A DNA stretch of 64,000 nt, from contig MU858195.1 of assembly GCA_033297075.1 (NCBI GenBank), positions 1-64,000 of the forward strand. Reading direction: 5' to 3'. Below, piece after piece: positions 20,928 to 31,687 of the stretch. Below the pieces are notes generated by a model that saw only the letters and a list, made by a program, of their open reading frames with translations, made no database searches and was not told the DNA's origin. The DNA is from Rhypophila decipiens (lineage: Eukaryota; Ascomycota; Sordariomycetes; Sordariales; Naviculisporaceae). Position 1 is the stretch's first letter; each line of letters opens with the position of its first letter. The translations under genes were made by a program, and so were the position numbers.

Positions 20928-22402
20928 ATGGTGAGACTTCCCCAATGTCGTTCCTGGGTTCAATATTAACTTGTTCCGTTTAGACGACCTTTCTTAAACT
21001 CAGCGAGGATGTTCAGCGGTTGGTTTTCGACCTGCTGGGAACCAAGTCGCTTTACGCCATGTGTCTTGTCCATCGGAGAATTCGACAGCTCGCCGAAGAG
21101 TTTCTATACGCCAATATAAACTTGGCTTGGGGTGCAATACTTGGCCCCGGTCGAGGAGGCGGCGGCGGCGGCGACGACGACGACAGCGACCACAACAACG
21201 ACAACGACGACGACGACGAAAAACTCAAAAGAAGTTATGCTCATCCGATAAAAACACTCCTCCGCACTTTGCTGCATCGACCGGGTTTGGCACGTCTTGT
21301 ACGTCGTCTCTACTGTGACTGTGACATGGTCAATGGCAAGGATAGACAATCCGAAGTAGCCCACGCATGGTACCTTCATCTTTCCGGCCCACCGCTCGAG
21401 GAAGCTATCACTCTGGTAAAACAAGCCAGACTCCCCTACGGTGATGTTTGGCTAGAGGCGCTACGCAGTAGTCGGATTGATGCCTACATTGCACTCCTCT
21501 TCACCCAGTTACCCAGGGTTCGCCAGCTGGAATTCACCCAGGATGTGTTCATCGAAACCGAACTCCTAAACATCGTGCTCGGGTCACTCCTGGCCTCCGG
21601 CTCTCCGCAGCAACACCCCTTGCCTCCTTTTACCCTCCCGGGCAGCCTGCTCAACGTCACCACGGTCATTTTATCGCGTAAACATCGCCCGTCTAGAATT
21701 AGAGCAAAGAATTTTGCCATTGTTAAAAATGCATATGACCGACAGTTTTTTCATCTGCCTTTGGAACAGCTCACACTCGACCTAAACCTCATCGGCGGCG
21801 AAGATATCTGGCCTGCGGGTACTCAGCCTCCTCCGTCCAACCCCAGGCTCTCCCGCCTAAAGTTGTATGCCCGAGAAACACAACTTGAACACATTTTCCT
21901 GGTCACACCGCGCCTCAAGGAATTCTTCTACCAAAGGGAGTTCTGGGGGAGTGAAGCAAGTCGTCGATCCAAACTAATCATCGATCTAGATGTCATTATA
22001 CCAGCTCTCTTGAAGCTGAAAGAGACGCTAACCGTGCTGGACCTACGAGCTGAAGCGATTGACTGGTATTCCTATCAGCGGTTCCAACTAAAAGGATCCG
22101 TTCGTGGATTAGCCGAATTATCTCTTTTAAAAGTCCTCAATATCCCTCTTACATTCGTTGCCGGATTTGATATGGCACAGAGTACAATCGATATTGCCGA
22201 CTGTCTGCCGCCACATCTCGAATCGCTGACGTTGGGAGGAAGTCTTTACCGTGCTATCAAACACTATCCGCACGATACTCTGATGTACTCGGTGGACAGT
22301 CTGATCCCATGGCTGACCACTGTCGGAGAAACCTCGGCAAATCTCCGTACCATATGCTTTGATTTTCTATGGTCGCGTCCAAGACATCCTTCTGATGTTT
22401 AA
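20928..22402 (+). CDS. F-box/LRR-like protein with Gly/Asp tract; start codon is its own coding exon
   Basis: The F-box (TFLKLSEDVQRLVFDLLGTK, then SLYAMCLVHRRIRQLAEEFL) begins immediately after a 53-nt intron at 20931-20983 (GTGAGA...ATTAAC...TTTAG). The only coding bases before it are ATG at 20928-20930, so exon 1 encodes just Met. A low-complexity Gly/Asp/Asn tract (bases 21152-21222) follows, then leucine-rich segments typical of fungal F-box adaptors (QLPRVRQLEFTQDVFIE, LPLEQLTLDLNLIGG, HLESLTLGGSLYRAI). The frame stops at TAA 22400-22402, but coding-like sequence (VELEYRLVTFIKSLAEKTGI) continues in frame to 22480, and a shifted frame runs on to 22737. The 3' end may therefore be damaged. 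The protein would present substrates to an SCF ubiquitin ligase. Confidence 0.65.
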
Positions 22403-22875
22403 GTGGAATTGGAGTACAGATTGGTGACGTTTATCAAGAGCTTGGCTGAGAAGACGGGGATAGAGGTGAAACTTCTGTAAGGGACATGCTTCCCCCCCGT
22501 CATGAAAGCTGGGAAGCACTAATTGGGCTGGAATTTGATGAGGATCCCGGGGCAACCAACGGTTGTATCGACATGCTGGAAACATTCAAAGGTTGGGGGT
22601 ATTTCCTCGACTACCAGTGGCAACTTTTGTCAGGGCAGCATGACGACAAAACAATATCGGAAGACTGGACGGCGGAGGAAAAAGGGCAAGAACACCTCTT
22701 TTTAGAACTAACACAAGGATTATCCGTGTTGTTCTAATATAGGTCCAATCCCCAGTTGGAGGCCACCCAGGTGCCTTGTACCTGTGCAGCTCGAGTCCGA
22801 AACAAGCGCAGACTAAATCCGTCGCGCTACCGACAACACCTCATTGTTTGATCATTCAGGTCACTTTCGCGGTCC

Positions 22876-25448
22876 TTGCCCAATATGGACGTCCCTTTGC
22901 GGTCTCGACCCAGCAAAAGGGATTGTCCCCCGTTTTGGAAGACTCACGCTCAGCCGCAGGAAGCCACTCCGATACTTTTAACCAATCAGGCTGTGTATGG
23001 CGGTGACACAGAGAGGACTAACGAATGTGGGATAACAAGCCACCGTGAGAGAGGACGTGGGGGACGAGGGTCTGGCCCGTCGGGCGCAGTGAGCAGTCCC
23101 AAGAAGAAAATAAAGCTTTCGCCAAGAACCCAAGATCGGCTCCTATATTCCTCCCCACGATATGTTCAGTTGCTTGGCAGAATTGTTTTCAAGATCATAT
23201 TTTGGCACGGAATCGACGAGATCCATCAGGCATTAGCTCTGAATCACGGTGTAAATGTCTCCACCATTGCTAGGAAAGAAGACGAAGAAGAGCCTGTACG
23301 CACGCTGTTTCCCCTCGTCATCTCTGAGAGTGTCATAGCTGATCGCATTCAAAGTGACGCAGAAAAGTCCAGACGACGCATCCACCGCACGGCACCATGG
23401 ATCAAGAATCCACTGCAGGGCGTCGACAAAGAACATCTCGTGTTTGCACCTCGGCATGAGGCAAGCACCTTGGAGCTCTTCATTGACCTTTTCTTGTATG
23501 CTTTCCTGTCAATCAAGTCGTCGTTGTTGCTCTCCTGACAGCCGAGACACAGCGTTGCCAACCTGGCCACCTTCACGACCTACCATCCCATCGTCGACCA
23601 CTCGTCGCTCTTTGCCTATGTCGGCTTCTTCGCCATCATCTGGCTGACCTGGTTCCACGTCACGCTCCACGATGTCCGGTTCGCCCACGATACCGTCTTC
23701 GAGCGCGTCGCCAAGGTCCTGCAGATGATTTGCTTTGTTGGCTTTGCACTGGTCGGCTCGGAGTTTGCGCCGGGGACGGAGAAGGGCGACAACACCAACT
23801 TTCGCATTCTTTGCTACACGCTGGTCCTTAGCCGCACCCTTTTTGCCATTCAGTATATGGTCGTCGGGACCTTTACCGCCATGGCCCGCCGGACTGACCT
23901 CTTTCTGCCCTTGGCCTTGAATATTGTCGTCTATCTCGTTGCTGCTGGCGCATTTGCGGCCATGATCTCGAAATTTCCCGATGACAAGCCCGCTGACGAA
24001 TCCAATGGCATATATTCTGTGTGGTGGGTCGTCATGACATTGGAGACGATTGCCACCATTGCGATTTCGTGTTCCTGGCGAATGCTCAGCTTCAAAAAGA
24101 CCCACCTTATCGAGCGCATGGGTCTTCTTACTCTGATCGTCATTGGTGAAGGGGCCATTGGCGTCACCAAGACCATCAGTCGGATGATGGGCAAGAATGG
24201 GCTCGATCCCGAGGGCAGTGCCATGGTGCTCTGCATTGTATTGCTCCTGGTAGGCTTTCCCTGACGTACCTGGCCGACTGACACCGTGATTTGGCTAACG
24301 CTGCACCCACCCGCCCCTTCCAGATCGGCATATGGATGATCTACTTTGACAACCACCCGCATGGACACTATGGCACGATCCGACAACAGATCTGGTCCGC
24401 CTTGCACTTTCCCATCCACCTAGCCATTGTCGGTCTGGTCGAAGGCGCGCAACAGGTGGCCCTCGCTCGGTATACAACGAAGAACATCGACAAGCTGGAA
24501 AGCAGCTTTGTCAAGTACTGTTTCAAGGAGCACCTGGACGGCTCCAAGTTAACCGACAAGCTCTTCGAGACGATAAAATACTTTCAGCTCGACAAGAAAC
24601 TCCAGAGCATTATCTACACTGACGAAATAACCGTTGGTCTCTGGGACCTGGGCAACACGACGGGAATCTGCGACCCAAGCGTCGTCGGCGTCGGCAAGAC
24701 CAGCTCCGAAGATTTGCCCGACAGTTTGTACAAGGTGTTCTTGTACTCTGTTGCGGCGATCTACAGCTCGCTCGGCCTGGCCATCCCTATAGACGAAAAT
24801 CCCATCGAGGCCATGTTCGAGTCGTGGAAGCTGATTTACCGATATTTCTGGGCATCGTTTACCATACTCATAGGCTGCTTCCTTGTTTGTATGATCTTGA
24901 TTCGGCGCAACAAGATGGACATTTTCGACTGGTCTGCCATCTGTAGCCGCTCGACGGCCATTGCCATTGGATGCGTCCTCTTGGCCTTCTCGGCCAAGTA
25001 CGACCTCATCTATCGGATTATCCAGGAGCCCATCATCTTGCCGCTTGCTGTGTGTGTCCTCTACGCTATCCTGATACTCGACCGGGTTAGCGCATGGGTC
25101 GCGAATCGACGGAACAGAAGGTCAGGAGACCCGTTGACTGGAGACGGCGGCGGCGAGGGAGGGCACGGGGCACACGACGAAGAACAAGAGGAGCCGGTTA
25201 CTGCGGTCGATGGCTCGGGGCCTGCCAAGATGGACCACCGCATGTCTTACAATCCCTTGGGAGGCTCATTCATGCCTGCCTACCATGGAGCAGACACGAC
25301 AGCATACAGCAGTGGTTCGTACGTGACGCCGAGTACCCCTCCGACCTATGGGTATCAGCAACCAACGCCCCCCGTGGTCTATCCAGCCAACCCTGGATAC
25401 GCGAGCGGCGGTTACTTTCCTGTCAACAATGGTCAGTATCATGGTTAG
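22876..25448 (+). CDS. LtrA-like multi-pass membrane protein
   Basis: The core starts near 23360 with RIHRTAPWIKNPLQGVDKEH and the family motif RHEASTLELFIDLFFVANL, which is joined across a 57-nt intron at 23496-23552. A second intron lies at 24250-24323 (GTAGGC...TTCCAG). About ten hydrophobic segments follow (for example FAYVGFFAIIWLTWF, LALNIVVYLVAAGAFAAM, LLTLIVIGEGAIGVTKT, AIAIGCVLLAFSAKYD). This matches the low-temperature-requirement-A family found in fungi (PF06772 type). Its biochemical role is not established. The cytosolic tail is Gly/Pro/Tyr-rich and ends PVNNGQYHG. The true start is uncertain: the frame is open back to an ATG at 22876, but the sequence before about 23230 does not look conserved and another intron may exist there. 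Confidence 0.75.
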
Positions 25449-26621
25449 ATGGGGTGCTAATTGGAGCCTGGGATGGGCGTGATTGTGGTTTTCCGGGTAA
25501 AGTACTTGTTGGATTGCTCTGTTGTACATGTAGGCGATGGGCGTTGGTTGTGACATTTTACCTTGGCAGGTCTGGAGAATCTCACTGAGACACCCCATGA
25601 TGGGATTGGATATTATGGAAATGTTTTAGTTAATTAGTCATAGTTTACCACAATGTTTGGAGAGAATTTGCACTCACATTCTTCCTTCTCTATACAACGT
25701 GCCCCAGAATTGTCTTCGAGCCAAAACACCAACCTGTGAGACTGCTGAATAGCTCCACACCTGGCAAAAAGGGAGTCAAAAACACCCATACATAATACGA
25801 ATCTGGCAAACGAGAGCGGGGAAAGACGCCATGCCTTTGCAAGATTGGGCAGCAATAACATGCTACTCAAGATCCTCAGCTAAGGCCGAATAACGGGCCG
25901 GCCCTGATGACGTGCAGCAGACAAGCGGTTCCACTCCCTTGGCGTAGGGAACCGACATGTGTGTACTTTGGAGTGCGGATCCGTATGTGGACAATTCACA
26001 ATGCCCTTGAAAGTTGAGGCCTCCCAGGACGGTACCGCAATTTGAAGCGTTTGATTTGTCTTGTCGTGATACGAGAAACTGACAAGAATACTCGGAGTCG
26101 ACTTGTTGCACATCGGCAGTTCATGCCGTCAGTGGCGGGTCCGGACCTCCACCAGTGGGCCGGTACAACCGGCATAAGATCGGTTATCACCCACAACAGA
26201 TCCACCCGTCCCTTCCGTCCCCTCTTGTGCCCCTCCTCGTCATACCTCGCTCATAGGATGTGGAAAGAAATGGAAACCGCGTCATTTCCAAAAACAGCCC
26301 ATCTCCCCTGTCTGCGTGTACCCAAGGTCCCAAGGACACATGTGTCATGTGCAAGTCGGGGTCTTTCCCCCACAGCCGTTTCCGCAATTGCCAAGGCTCT
26401 CTAGCGGTCGCGTAATTGCACCCCGTTTGCTTCGCAGGGAAAGAACAACTTGTCAGCAAAGGCAAGTGGGGACAATGGGTCCTCCAGGCTCCAGATCAAA
26501 CATAAATATCTCGGTTGCCGGGACCTTTCTCCTCTCCCAGACGCCATTACTGCACTGACTGACATCACCGACCTACACCACAACATCACCACACTTCAAA
26601 ACACATCAACCTCAACACACA
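25449..26621. other. Intergenic region
   Basis: This holds the 3' side of the LtrA-like gene and the promoter of the CVNH gene. The last 120 bases are C/A-rich (CACAACATCACC and similar), as in fungal 5' leaders. No supported gene. Confidence 0.5.
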
Positions 26622-27091
26622 ATGTCTTTCCACCTCAGCGCAGTAGATATCCGCCTCGATGACGGCCACATCCTTCGGGCCCGTCTCGGCAACGGCGAGG
26701 GCGAGCAGGTCGATGCCGAGTTTGACCTCAACACCGTCATTGGCAACAACGATGGTATGCACAACTTCCATACCCATCCTTTCTCATCAAAACCAGCTCG
26801 GCACAGTGACTGACTGACTTTGACTCATACAGGCAACTTCGAGTGGGGTGGTTCCGACTTCTCTGGCAGCGCCGAGGAGATCAGCTTCTCGCTCGAGGGC
26901 GACGACAGTGTTCCCATTCTTCGCGCCAACCTCCGCGATGTCGAGGGTAACCTTCAGCACAGAGATCTCAACCTGTCCGAGCGCATCACCAACGAGAATG
27001 GCAACTTTGCTTACAGTATGTTCTCACCACCCACGACCATGTCTGATTATCATCGCTGCTAACATCTTTGTCCCAATTCGTAGCCGAGTAA
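26622..27091 (+). CDS. CVNH (cyanovirin-N homology) lectin-like protein
   Basis: Three exons (26622-26754, 26833-27015, 27084-27091) join in phase to a 107-residue protein. The introns are 78 and 68 nt (GTATGC...ACAG and GTATGT...GTAG), and the last exon adds only the final codons. The sequence has the CVNH pattern: an N-terminal FHLSAVDIRLDDGHILRARL, a middle GNFEWGGSDFSGSAEEISFS, and a repeat-like C-terminal LRDVEGNLQHRDLNLSERI ending NENGNFAY. The length suits a single-domain fungal CVNH, a mannose-binding type of fold. There is no signal peptide, so it is probably cytosolic or exported unconventionally. The cysteines of bacterial cyanovirin are absent, as in many fungal members. Confidence 0.85.
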
Positions 27092-27276
27092 ATTTGGGTT
27101 TCGGCGTCAGATGGAGATATGATCAAAGGATGAGGTTGGGACCTGTGATGGTGACTGGCTTGGGAAGATCGTAGTCCCCGTTTGTGTTGCTACCTAGTGA
27201 GGACTTACCATCCTAACAATGCCAAATCAGAATAACGATACTTGCTCGTCTCCAATTATCATACGTGTAATTCATC

Positions 27277-27517
27277 CGCCGCCGCTAAGACCACCGTCTG
27301 GCCTTTAATCTAGGCATTTATTCGAGCCATTAAGGCATTTATTCGAGCCCGTCAAGGCATTTATTCAAGCATGTTAAAGCATTTATTGAAGCCCGTTAAA
27401 GTATTTATTCAAGGTTATTAAGGTATTTATTCGAATTAGGTATTAATTATAAATTTACTATGGTATTGACATTACGATACTAGATTGAAGGTCAAGACGG
27501 TGGTTTTAGCGGCGGCG
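27277..27517. mobile_element. 241-bp MITE with 8-bp target duplication
   Basis: The element is bounded by identical AATTCATC copies at 27269-27276 and 27518-27525. Terminal inverted repeats of 36-37 bp begin CGCCGCCGCTAARACCACCG (27277-27312 and 27481-27517), with about four mismatches or gaps. The interior is a degenerate 22-bp tandem array. It has no coding capacity. An 8-bp duplication is typical of hAT (and P) type transposases, but the TIR ends are not a sequence I can assign. It must have been moved by an enzyme encoded elsewhere. It lies just downstream of the CVNH gene. Confidence 0.85.
27312..27441. repeat. 22-bp tandem array inside the MITE, six copies
   Basis: The consensus is AGGCATTTATTCGAGCCCGT plus two bases. 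Six degenerate copies follow one another, with mostly C/T and G/A differences. The same unit in reverse complement forms the array at 39711-39855. Confidence 0.8.
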
Positions 27518-27525
27518 AATTCATC

Positions 27526-28095
27526 GGTCCATACGGAGGTCATCCAGTATCGTCATCCAGTTACAGCATCGTCGTCACGAGTCAGTGAAGATGGATATGT
27601 CAGTGGAGGCCTCATCACCGGCAACGGCAACTTTCAGCCAGATGGAGTCGATGTATGCCAAGCCGCTAAGGCCTGGGAGAGGGGGGGCCAATGATACACG
27701 TGTACCTCGTCTAAGTGAGGAAGCGGGTTCACGAAGGCTTGGCAGCTGCCGAATATCCGACCGAGCATTGCGTATCTATTCCATAGGTATGCACAAGTCC
27801 CCTGATAAATATGGAATATGTGGCCCAAGGACTTTGTACCGTGTAGTGTTGGGGCTCTCTAAATATAGTCTTTTCTCTGGACCCCGAAAGGAAGCTTGGA
27901 TTTTGGTGTCACGGTTGGTGCTCCTCATAAGGCTGAAGACATCGAACAGACTGAGTTATACACCAAGGCACGATTGATTGCTTCCTAGATTGCGTCTCCA
28001 TATACAATAATCCGAGGAAAGAGTCCAACGTTCTGTTCATTGTACGGCAGGGAAAATGAAATTACTCGAAATTGTGTAACAGCGTCGAACTACTT
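27526..28095. other. Stretch with no supported gene
   Basis: Only short frames without domains are seen. It separates the MITE from a possible gene remnant. Confidence 0.4.
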
Positions 28096-28460
28096 CTGGT
28101 AGATCTTCAGTGGTGCGAGCAAACGTTCACCTCGAGTACCACAACACCCGATGGGCAGGTCTCAGGCATGCTCGGAGAAGAGATTGTCCTCGAGGGACCC
28201 ATCAACAGCACAACCGACAGCGACGATGCTAGAGAATACGTAAGCATGTCAACGGGACGGCGGTACGACATCTCTCGCAAGAAACGAAGTTGCCTCTCGA
28301 CATTGAGAAGGGTATCACCATGAGTGATAAAGGCGTCAAAGGTTACCAGTTAGGGAGTATCGTTAAGAAGGTCATGGCCCAATTCAAGGTGGATGCTGAT
28401 GGCAAGCTCGGGTTTATCAGAACGCCGGAACTTGAACATTCCTTCTCGGCCAGCTGGTGA
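28096..28460 (+). pseudogene. Possible gene remnant, two frames
   Basis: A frame with GQVSGMLGEEIVLEGPINST is followed after a shift near 28270 by another coding-like frame (TKLPLDIEKGITMSDKG, KKVMAQFKVDADGKLGFIR) ending at TGA 28458-28460. Both have plausible codon use but no recognised family. It could be the 3' part of a decayed gene. Confidence 0.25.
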
Positions 28461-28662
28461 AGATACATTACTGCCCGTTGCTGGAATTCAAATTATTCAG
28501 ACTACTTGGTAGAACTCCTCCGTCTCAGTCTCTTCTGTAATAATACTACCAACATTCCTTACGGCTTTGCCTCCTGAGTACTAACTGCTTAACGTCGTGA
28601 CTTCGTTGACTGAGACTACCTTTTTTCCGTCCAATACCAGGGCGCTTTCATCCCGGGGAAAA

Positions 28663-29754
28663 TTAAGGCCGGCTCTTCCTGAAATAGCCCAAGGCTTTGG
28701 CCCTCTCCTGAATCCGTTCCCTGAGCTCAATTTCCTCCAGCGTGTAATCGTGATACCCGTAGCGACGGTAGAAGTAAGCGTCAAAAACCCGGCCCACCAA
28801 GCCCCTGATCTGGCGGTATGGTTCTGATTGCCAGTGGCACGGCCCAGGAAGCGCCTGCTGCTCAAAAGCCAGGTCGTCCCCGATACAAAGCGGGCAGACA
28901 ATCGAATTGCGGTGGATGCAGGACTGGCCACATCTATACCCTCCGACTACGCCCAGGCCCCTGTGGTCAAAGTCCAAGGCCGAAAATCCGCAATCCCTGC
29001 ACACGACCCGATCATTCCGGCACATGCGGCAATTCCCATCGTTGATGAACCGAACAACGTCCGTCGGCGTGATGTTCCCCATCAGGCAAGCGACGACGGG
29101 ATCGGACCGGCCCTTGCCGGCAAGGGCGACGTTGAAAGTTTCATTCGCCATGCGACTAGGCCGTGGATATTTCCGATCTCCGACGTATTTGTCAGGATCC
29201 GCCAGAACATCTGCAAACCTGGAGATCGCGTTTGAATTGCCTTGATAGCTGGGTTGGTAATACCTGAAATCGAGGATATACCGCGTGCATCGAACAATAT
29301 CCAGGGTGTGGTGGTTTGCGACATCGTTCTTGTTGTTGTTGTTGTTGTTGTTGTCTCGCAACGTGTGGATTGGCGATGCCTGGACAAGGCAATAATTCGG
29401 GTCGTCGAGATCTTGCTTGAGCGGGTCAAGGATCATGTTCCACAGTTCTATGGGGTGCCTGACACCTTTGGATCCATGGGCGTGGATTTCGCGACTTCCC
29501 CCTCTTGCTATGAGATGGCTCAAGAAGTTCAAGCCCAAACGGTTGAGGTCCAGGAGGTGCAGAGCGCGAGTGAGTGTTGATCCCTCGGATGTGAAGTCGT
29601 CGACTGTAGCTGGACGCATTGTTGTACTTGTTGACCTGAATTTTGTTGATTTGAAACTTGGGAAGGTTTCGTGGTTCGTTGTGTTGGTTGAGTAGGTTTT
29701 GAGAATTGTTTGGAGAATTTGTGTGCGGGAGGAAAAAAAGGCGGTGGTGGGCAA
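28663..29754 (-). CDS. F-box-like, Cys-rich protein (paralogue of 36456-37319)
   Basis: This is an intact single-exon frame. The ATG at 29619 (MRPATVDDF) matches the start of the paralogue better than the first ATG at 29754. The shared N-terminal region reads LDLNRLGLNFLSHLIARGGS, GVRHPIELWNMILDPLKQDL, which is F-box-like. A poly-Asn run (NNNNNNNK) reflects a GTT microsatellite. The C-terminal part has paired cysteines, CRMCRNDRVVCRDCGF and CGQSCIHRNSIVCPLC, that could bind zinc. The C-terminus is charged. The function is unknown; an SCF adaptor or other protein-binding role is possible. It is transcribed divergently from the gene at 30346. Confidence 0.65.
   Translation of the reverse strand: MPTTAFFSSRTQILQTILKTYSTNTTNHETFPSFKSTKFRSTSTTMRPATVDDFTSEGSTLTRALHLLDLNRLGLNFLSHLIARGGSREIHAHGSKGVRHPIELWNMILDPLKQDLDDPNYCLVQASPIHTLRDNNNNNNNKNDVANHHTLDIVRCTRYILDFRYYQPSYQGNSNAISRFADVLADPDKYVGDRKYPRPSRMANETFNVALAGKGRSDPVVACLMGNITPTDVVRFINDGNCRMCRNDRVVCRDCGFSALDFDHRGLGVVGGYRCGQSCIHRNSIVCPLCIGDDLAFEQQALPGPCHWQSEPYRQIRGLVGRVFDAYFYRRYGYHDYTLEEIELRERIQERAKALGYFRKSRP
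29332..29354. repeat. (GTT)n microsatellite in coding sequence
   Basis: Seven or so GTT units on the plus strand encode the poly-Asn run of the minus-strand gene. Confidence 0.8.
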
Positions 29755-30345
29755 AGTCTATGTACCCTGAAAAGGGTGGCTGTGATGTCTGCCCTTATGG
29801 GGTCGGAAGATAAAGTTTGGGTGTTAACCGAGATAGAATTCAGGATCAATCCACATATGAGAAGCTTATACAATGACAGAAGACAAACGAAGTTTCGGGG
29901 TTCAAGTAAGTATGGTCTAGAGACGAGCATGGCGTTTCAGAAAGGGAGCACAACAAGCCAAGTTACCCGAAGCCGGGGAACCAAACTGAACATTGACAAG
30001 ACACGGATGTATGGAATCTGATTTCTTTGAAAATTATACTTCGTACAGGATACTGTACCTGCCCAGGTAGGTGTAAAATTTCGGTCTGATTTCAGTACAC
30101 CCCATTTTTACACCTTGCGTGCTTACGTCGGGTGCTGCACAAACCCGCCCGCCACACAGAAATTGTGTGGCTGAGAACCTGAGGCTCAGGTGCCGCGCTA
30201 AGTGCTCCCGTCGTCACCGAGCCTTGATTCCGTCATTGACTCGCTCTCTCGCATTCCTCCATTTACGCCCTCGTCGCGACATTGAACCCACACGCGCGCA
30301 CGATTACTTTGCAGCAAGCCCCAGACTCCTACTTCGGCTTTCATC
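29755..30345. other. Divergent intergenic region
   Basis: This is the shared upstream region of the genes at 28663-29754 (minus) and 30346-31527 (plus). No other gene is supported. Confidence 0.5.
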
Positions 30346-31527
30346 ATGGCCGGCAATAAGAAGCCCGAGAAGTCGACAACGAACAAAAAGACAATTTCCG
30401 GTCGACAAGCTCTACAGCAAGGTGCCAGCCCGCTCTTCAAGAAACTCCCCCAAGAAATGCGCGACAAGATATATGATCAAGTGTTCGCCTATACACGCCT
30501 CAGCTACGGCGAGAAGTCCCCCCGCCGACTTGAATCTGTCAGGATCAAACCTGCCCCGCACGGCCTCGCCCTACTCCGGACGTGCCACCGCGTCAAATAC
30601 GAAATCGGGGATCGATGGCTCCGCCAGGTCCTGTTTCACTTTGAGGACCCATTGGTCATGCTGGACAAGCTGACAGCACTCCCTCACCGCCTCATTTCCC
30701 AGGTACGCCATGTCCGCATGCGGTACGGGTATATCTTCCTCTCCTCGGACCGGCCCGGTGACGAAGGCCGTTGGTTCAGCTACAATCTCCTCCATGCACT
30801 GAAGCTCATCCCTGGATTGAAGGCCGACGTTCTAACCGTGATGGGTTTCATGCTACTGGGAGGAACCGGGTCACAATATGACATGCTGAACATTCTGATC
30901 CGCGGCTCTGATGGCTGGAAGGAGCTTCACTTTCTGAGCTGCAGCTCGCATCTGCTGGGCTACGCGGATAAATGGCCAACAGGGTATCTCAGAGAGCCCC
31001 AGCCTGCGCATTGGCAGACGATCCTGAATCTACGCGACGGGGCTGATTCCCTACCATCGGTGACCATCTACCGATCCAAGACAGCCGGTGGCACGCCGTC
31101 GACCAGGGCCAGCTTGATGACCAATCCGTCTAATTGGGAGCCGTTCCAGCAGACAGACACCATAGGCAATGGCACATATGGAACCGTCGAGGATGCAAAC
31201 ATCATGTCCACACCGAATGAGCGCGACAAGGAGGTCCTGGTGATTGCTCGGCGCGGGAAAGGGGTAGACTACCAGGAAAAGAAAAATTCCCGCTACATCG
31301 AGGGTGATATCCGACGGAATGCTCCAGGCAAGAGCTGGAAGGAGATCCGCAAGATGTGCATCGATGATTTTCACGACATGTATGCAGATGAGGATGACCG
31401 GTCGTTTAGCGATGAAGATGACCTGGAACCTCCTGGAGGTATTATAGACTCGTATGCGCGCGTGGACGAGTACGAATGGACGGGTCTGGACGACAGGGCT
31501 TGGAGCAGAACGTCTTCATTGTTGTGA
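30346..31527 (+). CDS. F-box-like fungal protein
   Basis: The 393-residue intact single-exon frame has a Lys-rich N-terminus, then the fungal F-box-like signature FKKLPQEMRDKIYDQVFAY (about 31-49), and LALLRTCHRVKYEIGDRWL, typical of proteins in which 'LLRTCR.I..E' follows 'LP.E.R..IY'. A middle region contains leucine-rich stretches (LKADVLTVMGFMLLGG). The C-terminus is acidic (YADEDDRSFSDEDDLEPPGG). No signal peptide or membrane segment is seen. The ATG is in ATCATGGCC, a good fungal context. Such proteins are very numerous in ascomycetes and mostly uncharacterised. Confidence 0.75.
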   Translation: MAGNKKPEKSTTNKKTISGRQALQQGASPLFKKLPQEMRDKIYDQVFAYTRLSYGEKSPRRLESVRIKPAPHGLALLRTCHRVKYEIGDRWLRQVLFHFEDPLVMLDKLTALPHRLISQVRHVRMRYGYIFLSSDRPGDEGRWFSYNLLHALKLIPGLKADVLTVMGFMLLGGTGSQYDMLNILIRGSDGWKELHFLSCSSHLLGYADKWPTGYLREPQPAHWQTILNLRDGADSLPSVTIYRSKTAGGTPSTRASLMTNPSNWEPFQQTDTIGNGTYGTVEDANIMSTPNERDKEVLVIARRGKGVDYQEKKNSRYIEGDIRRNAPGKSWKEIRKMCIDDFHDMYADEDDRSFSDEDDLEPPGGIIDSYARVDEYEWTGLDDRAWSRTSSLL

Positions 31528-31687
31528 CGCGGAGTGCCAACCTCTTGGCATGCTATGTCACTTGTAGTGTGCTCCATGTAGATAAATACTGAGCACAGCG
31601 CTCTCTTCGTTCTCTTACTCTTCAGTACTCAATTGCCATTCATTACCTTTATCTTTCTTATCCATACACGGCCGCTGACCAAAAGGG

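Noticed and set aside
23509..24105. A 198-residue minus-strand frame
   Set aside because: It is antisense to the transmembrane core of the LtrA-like gene.
27312..27441. CRISPR-like array of 22-bp repeats
   Set aside because: The units are directly adjacent with no spacers and lie inside a MITE in a fungal genome.
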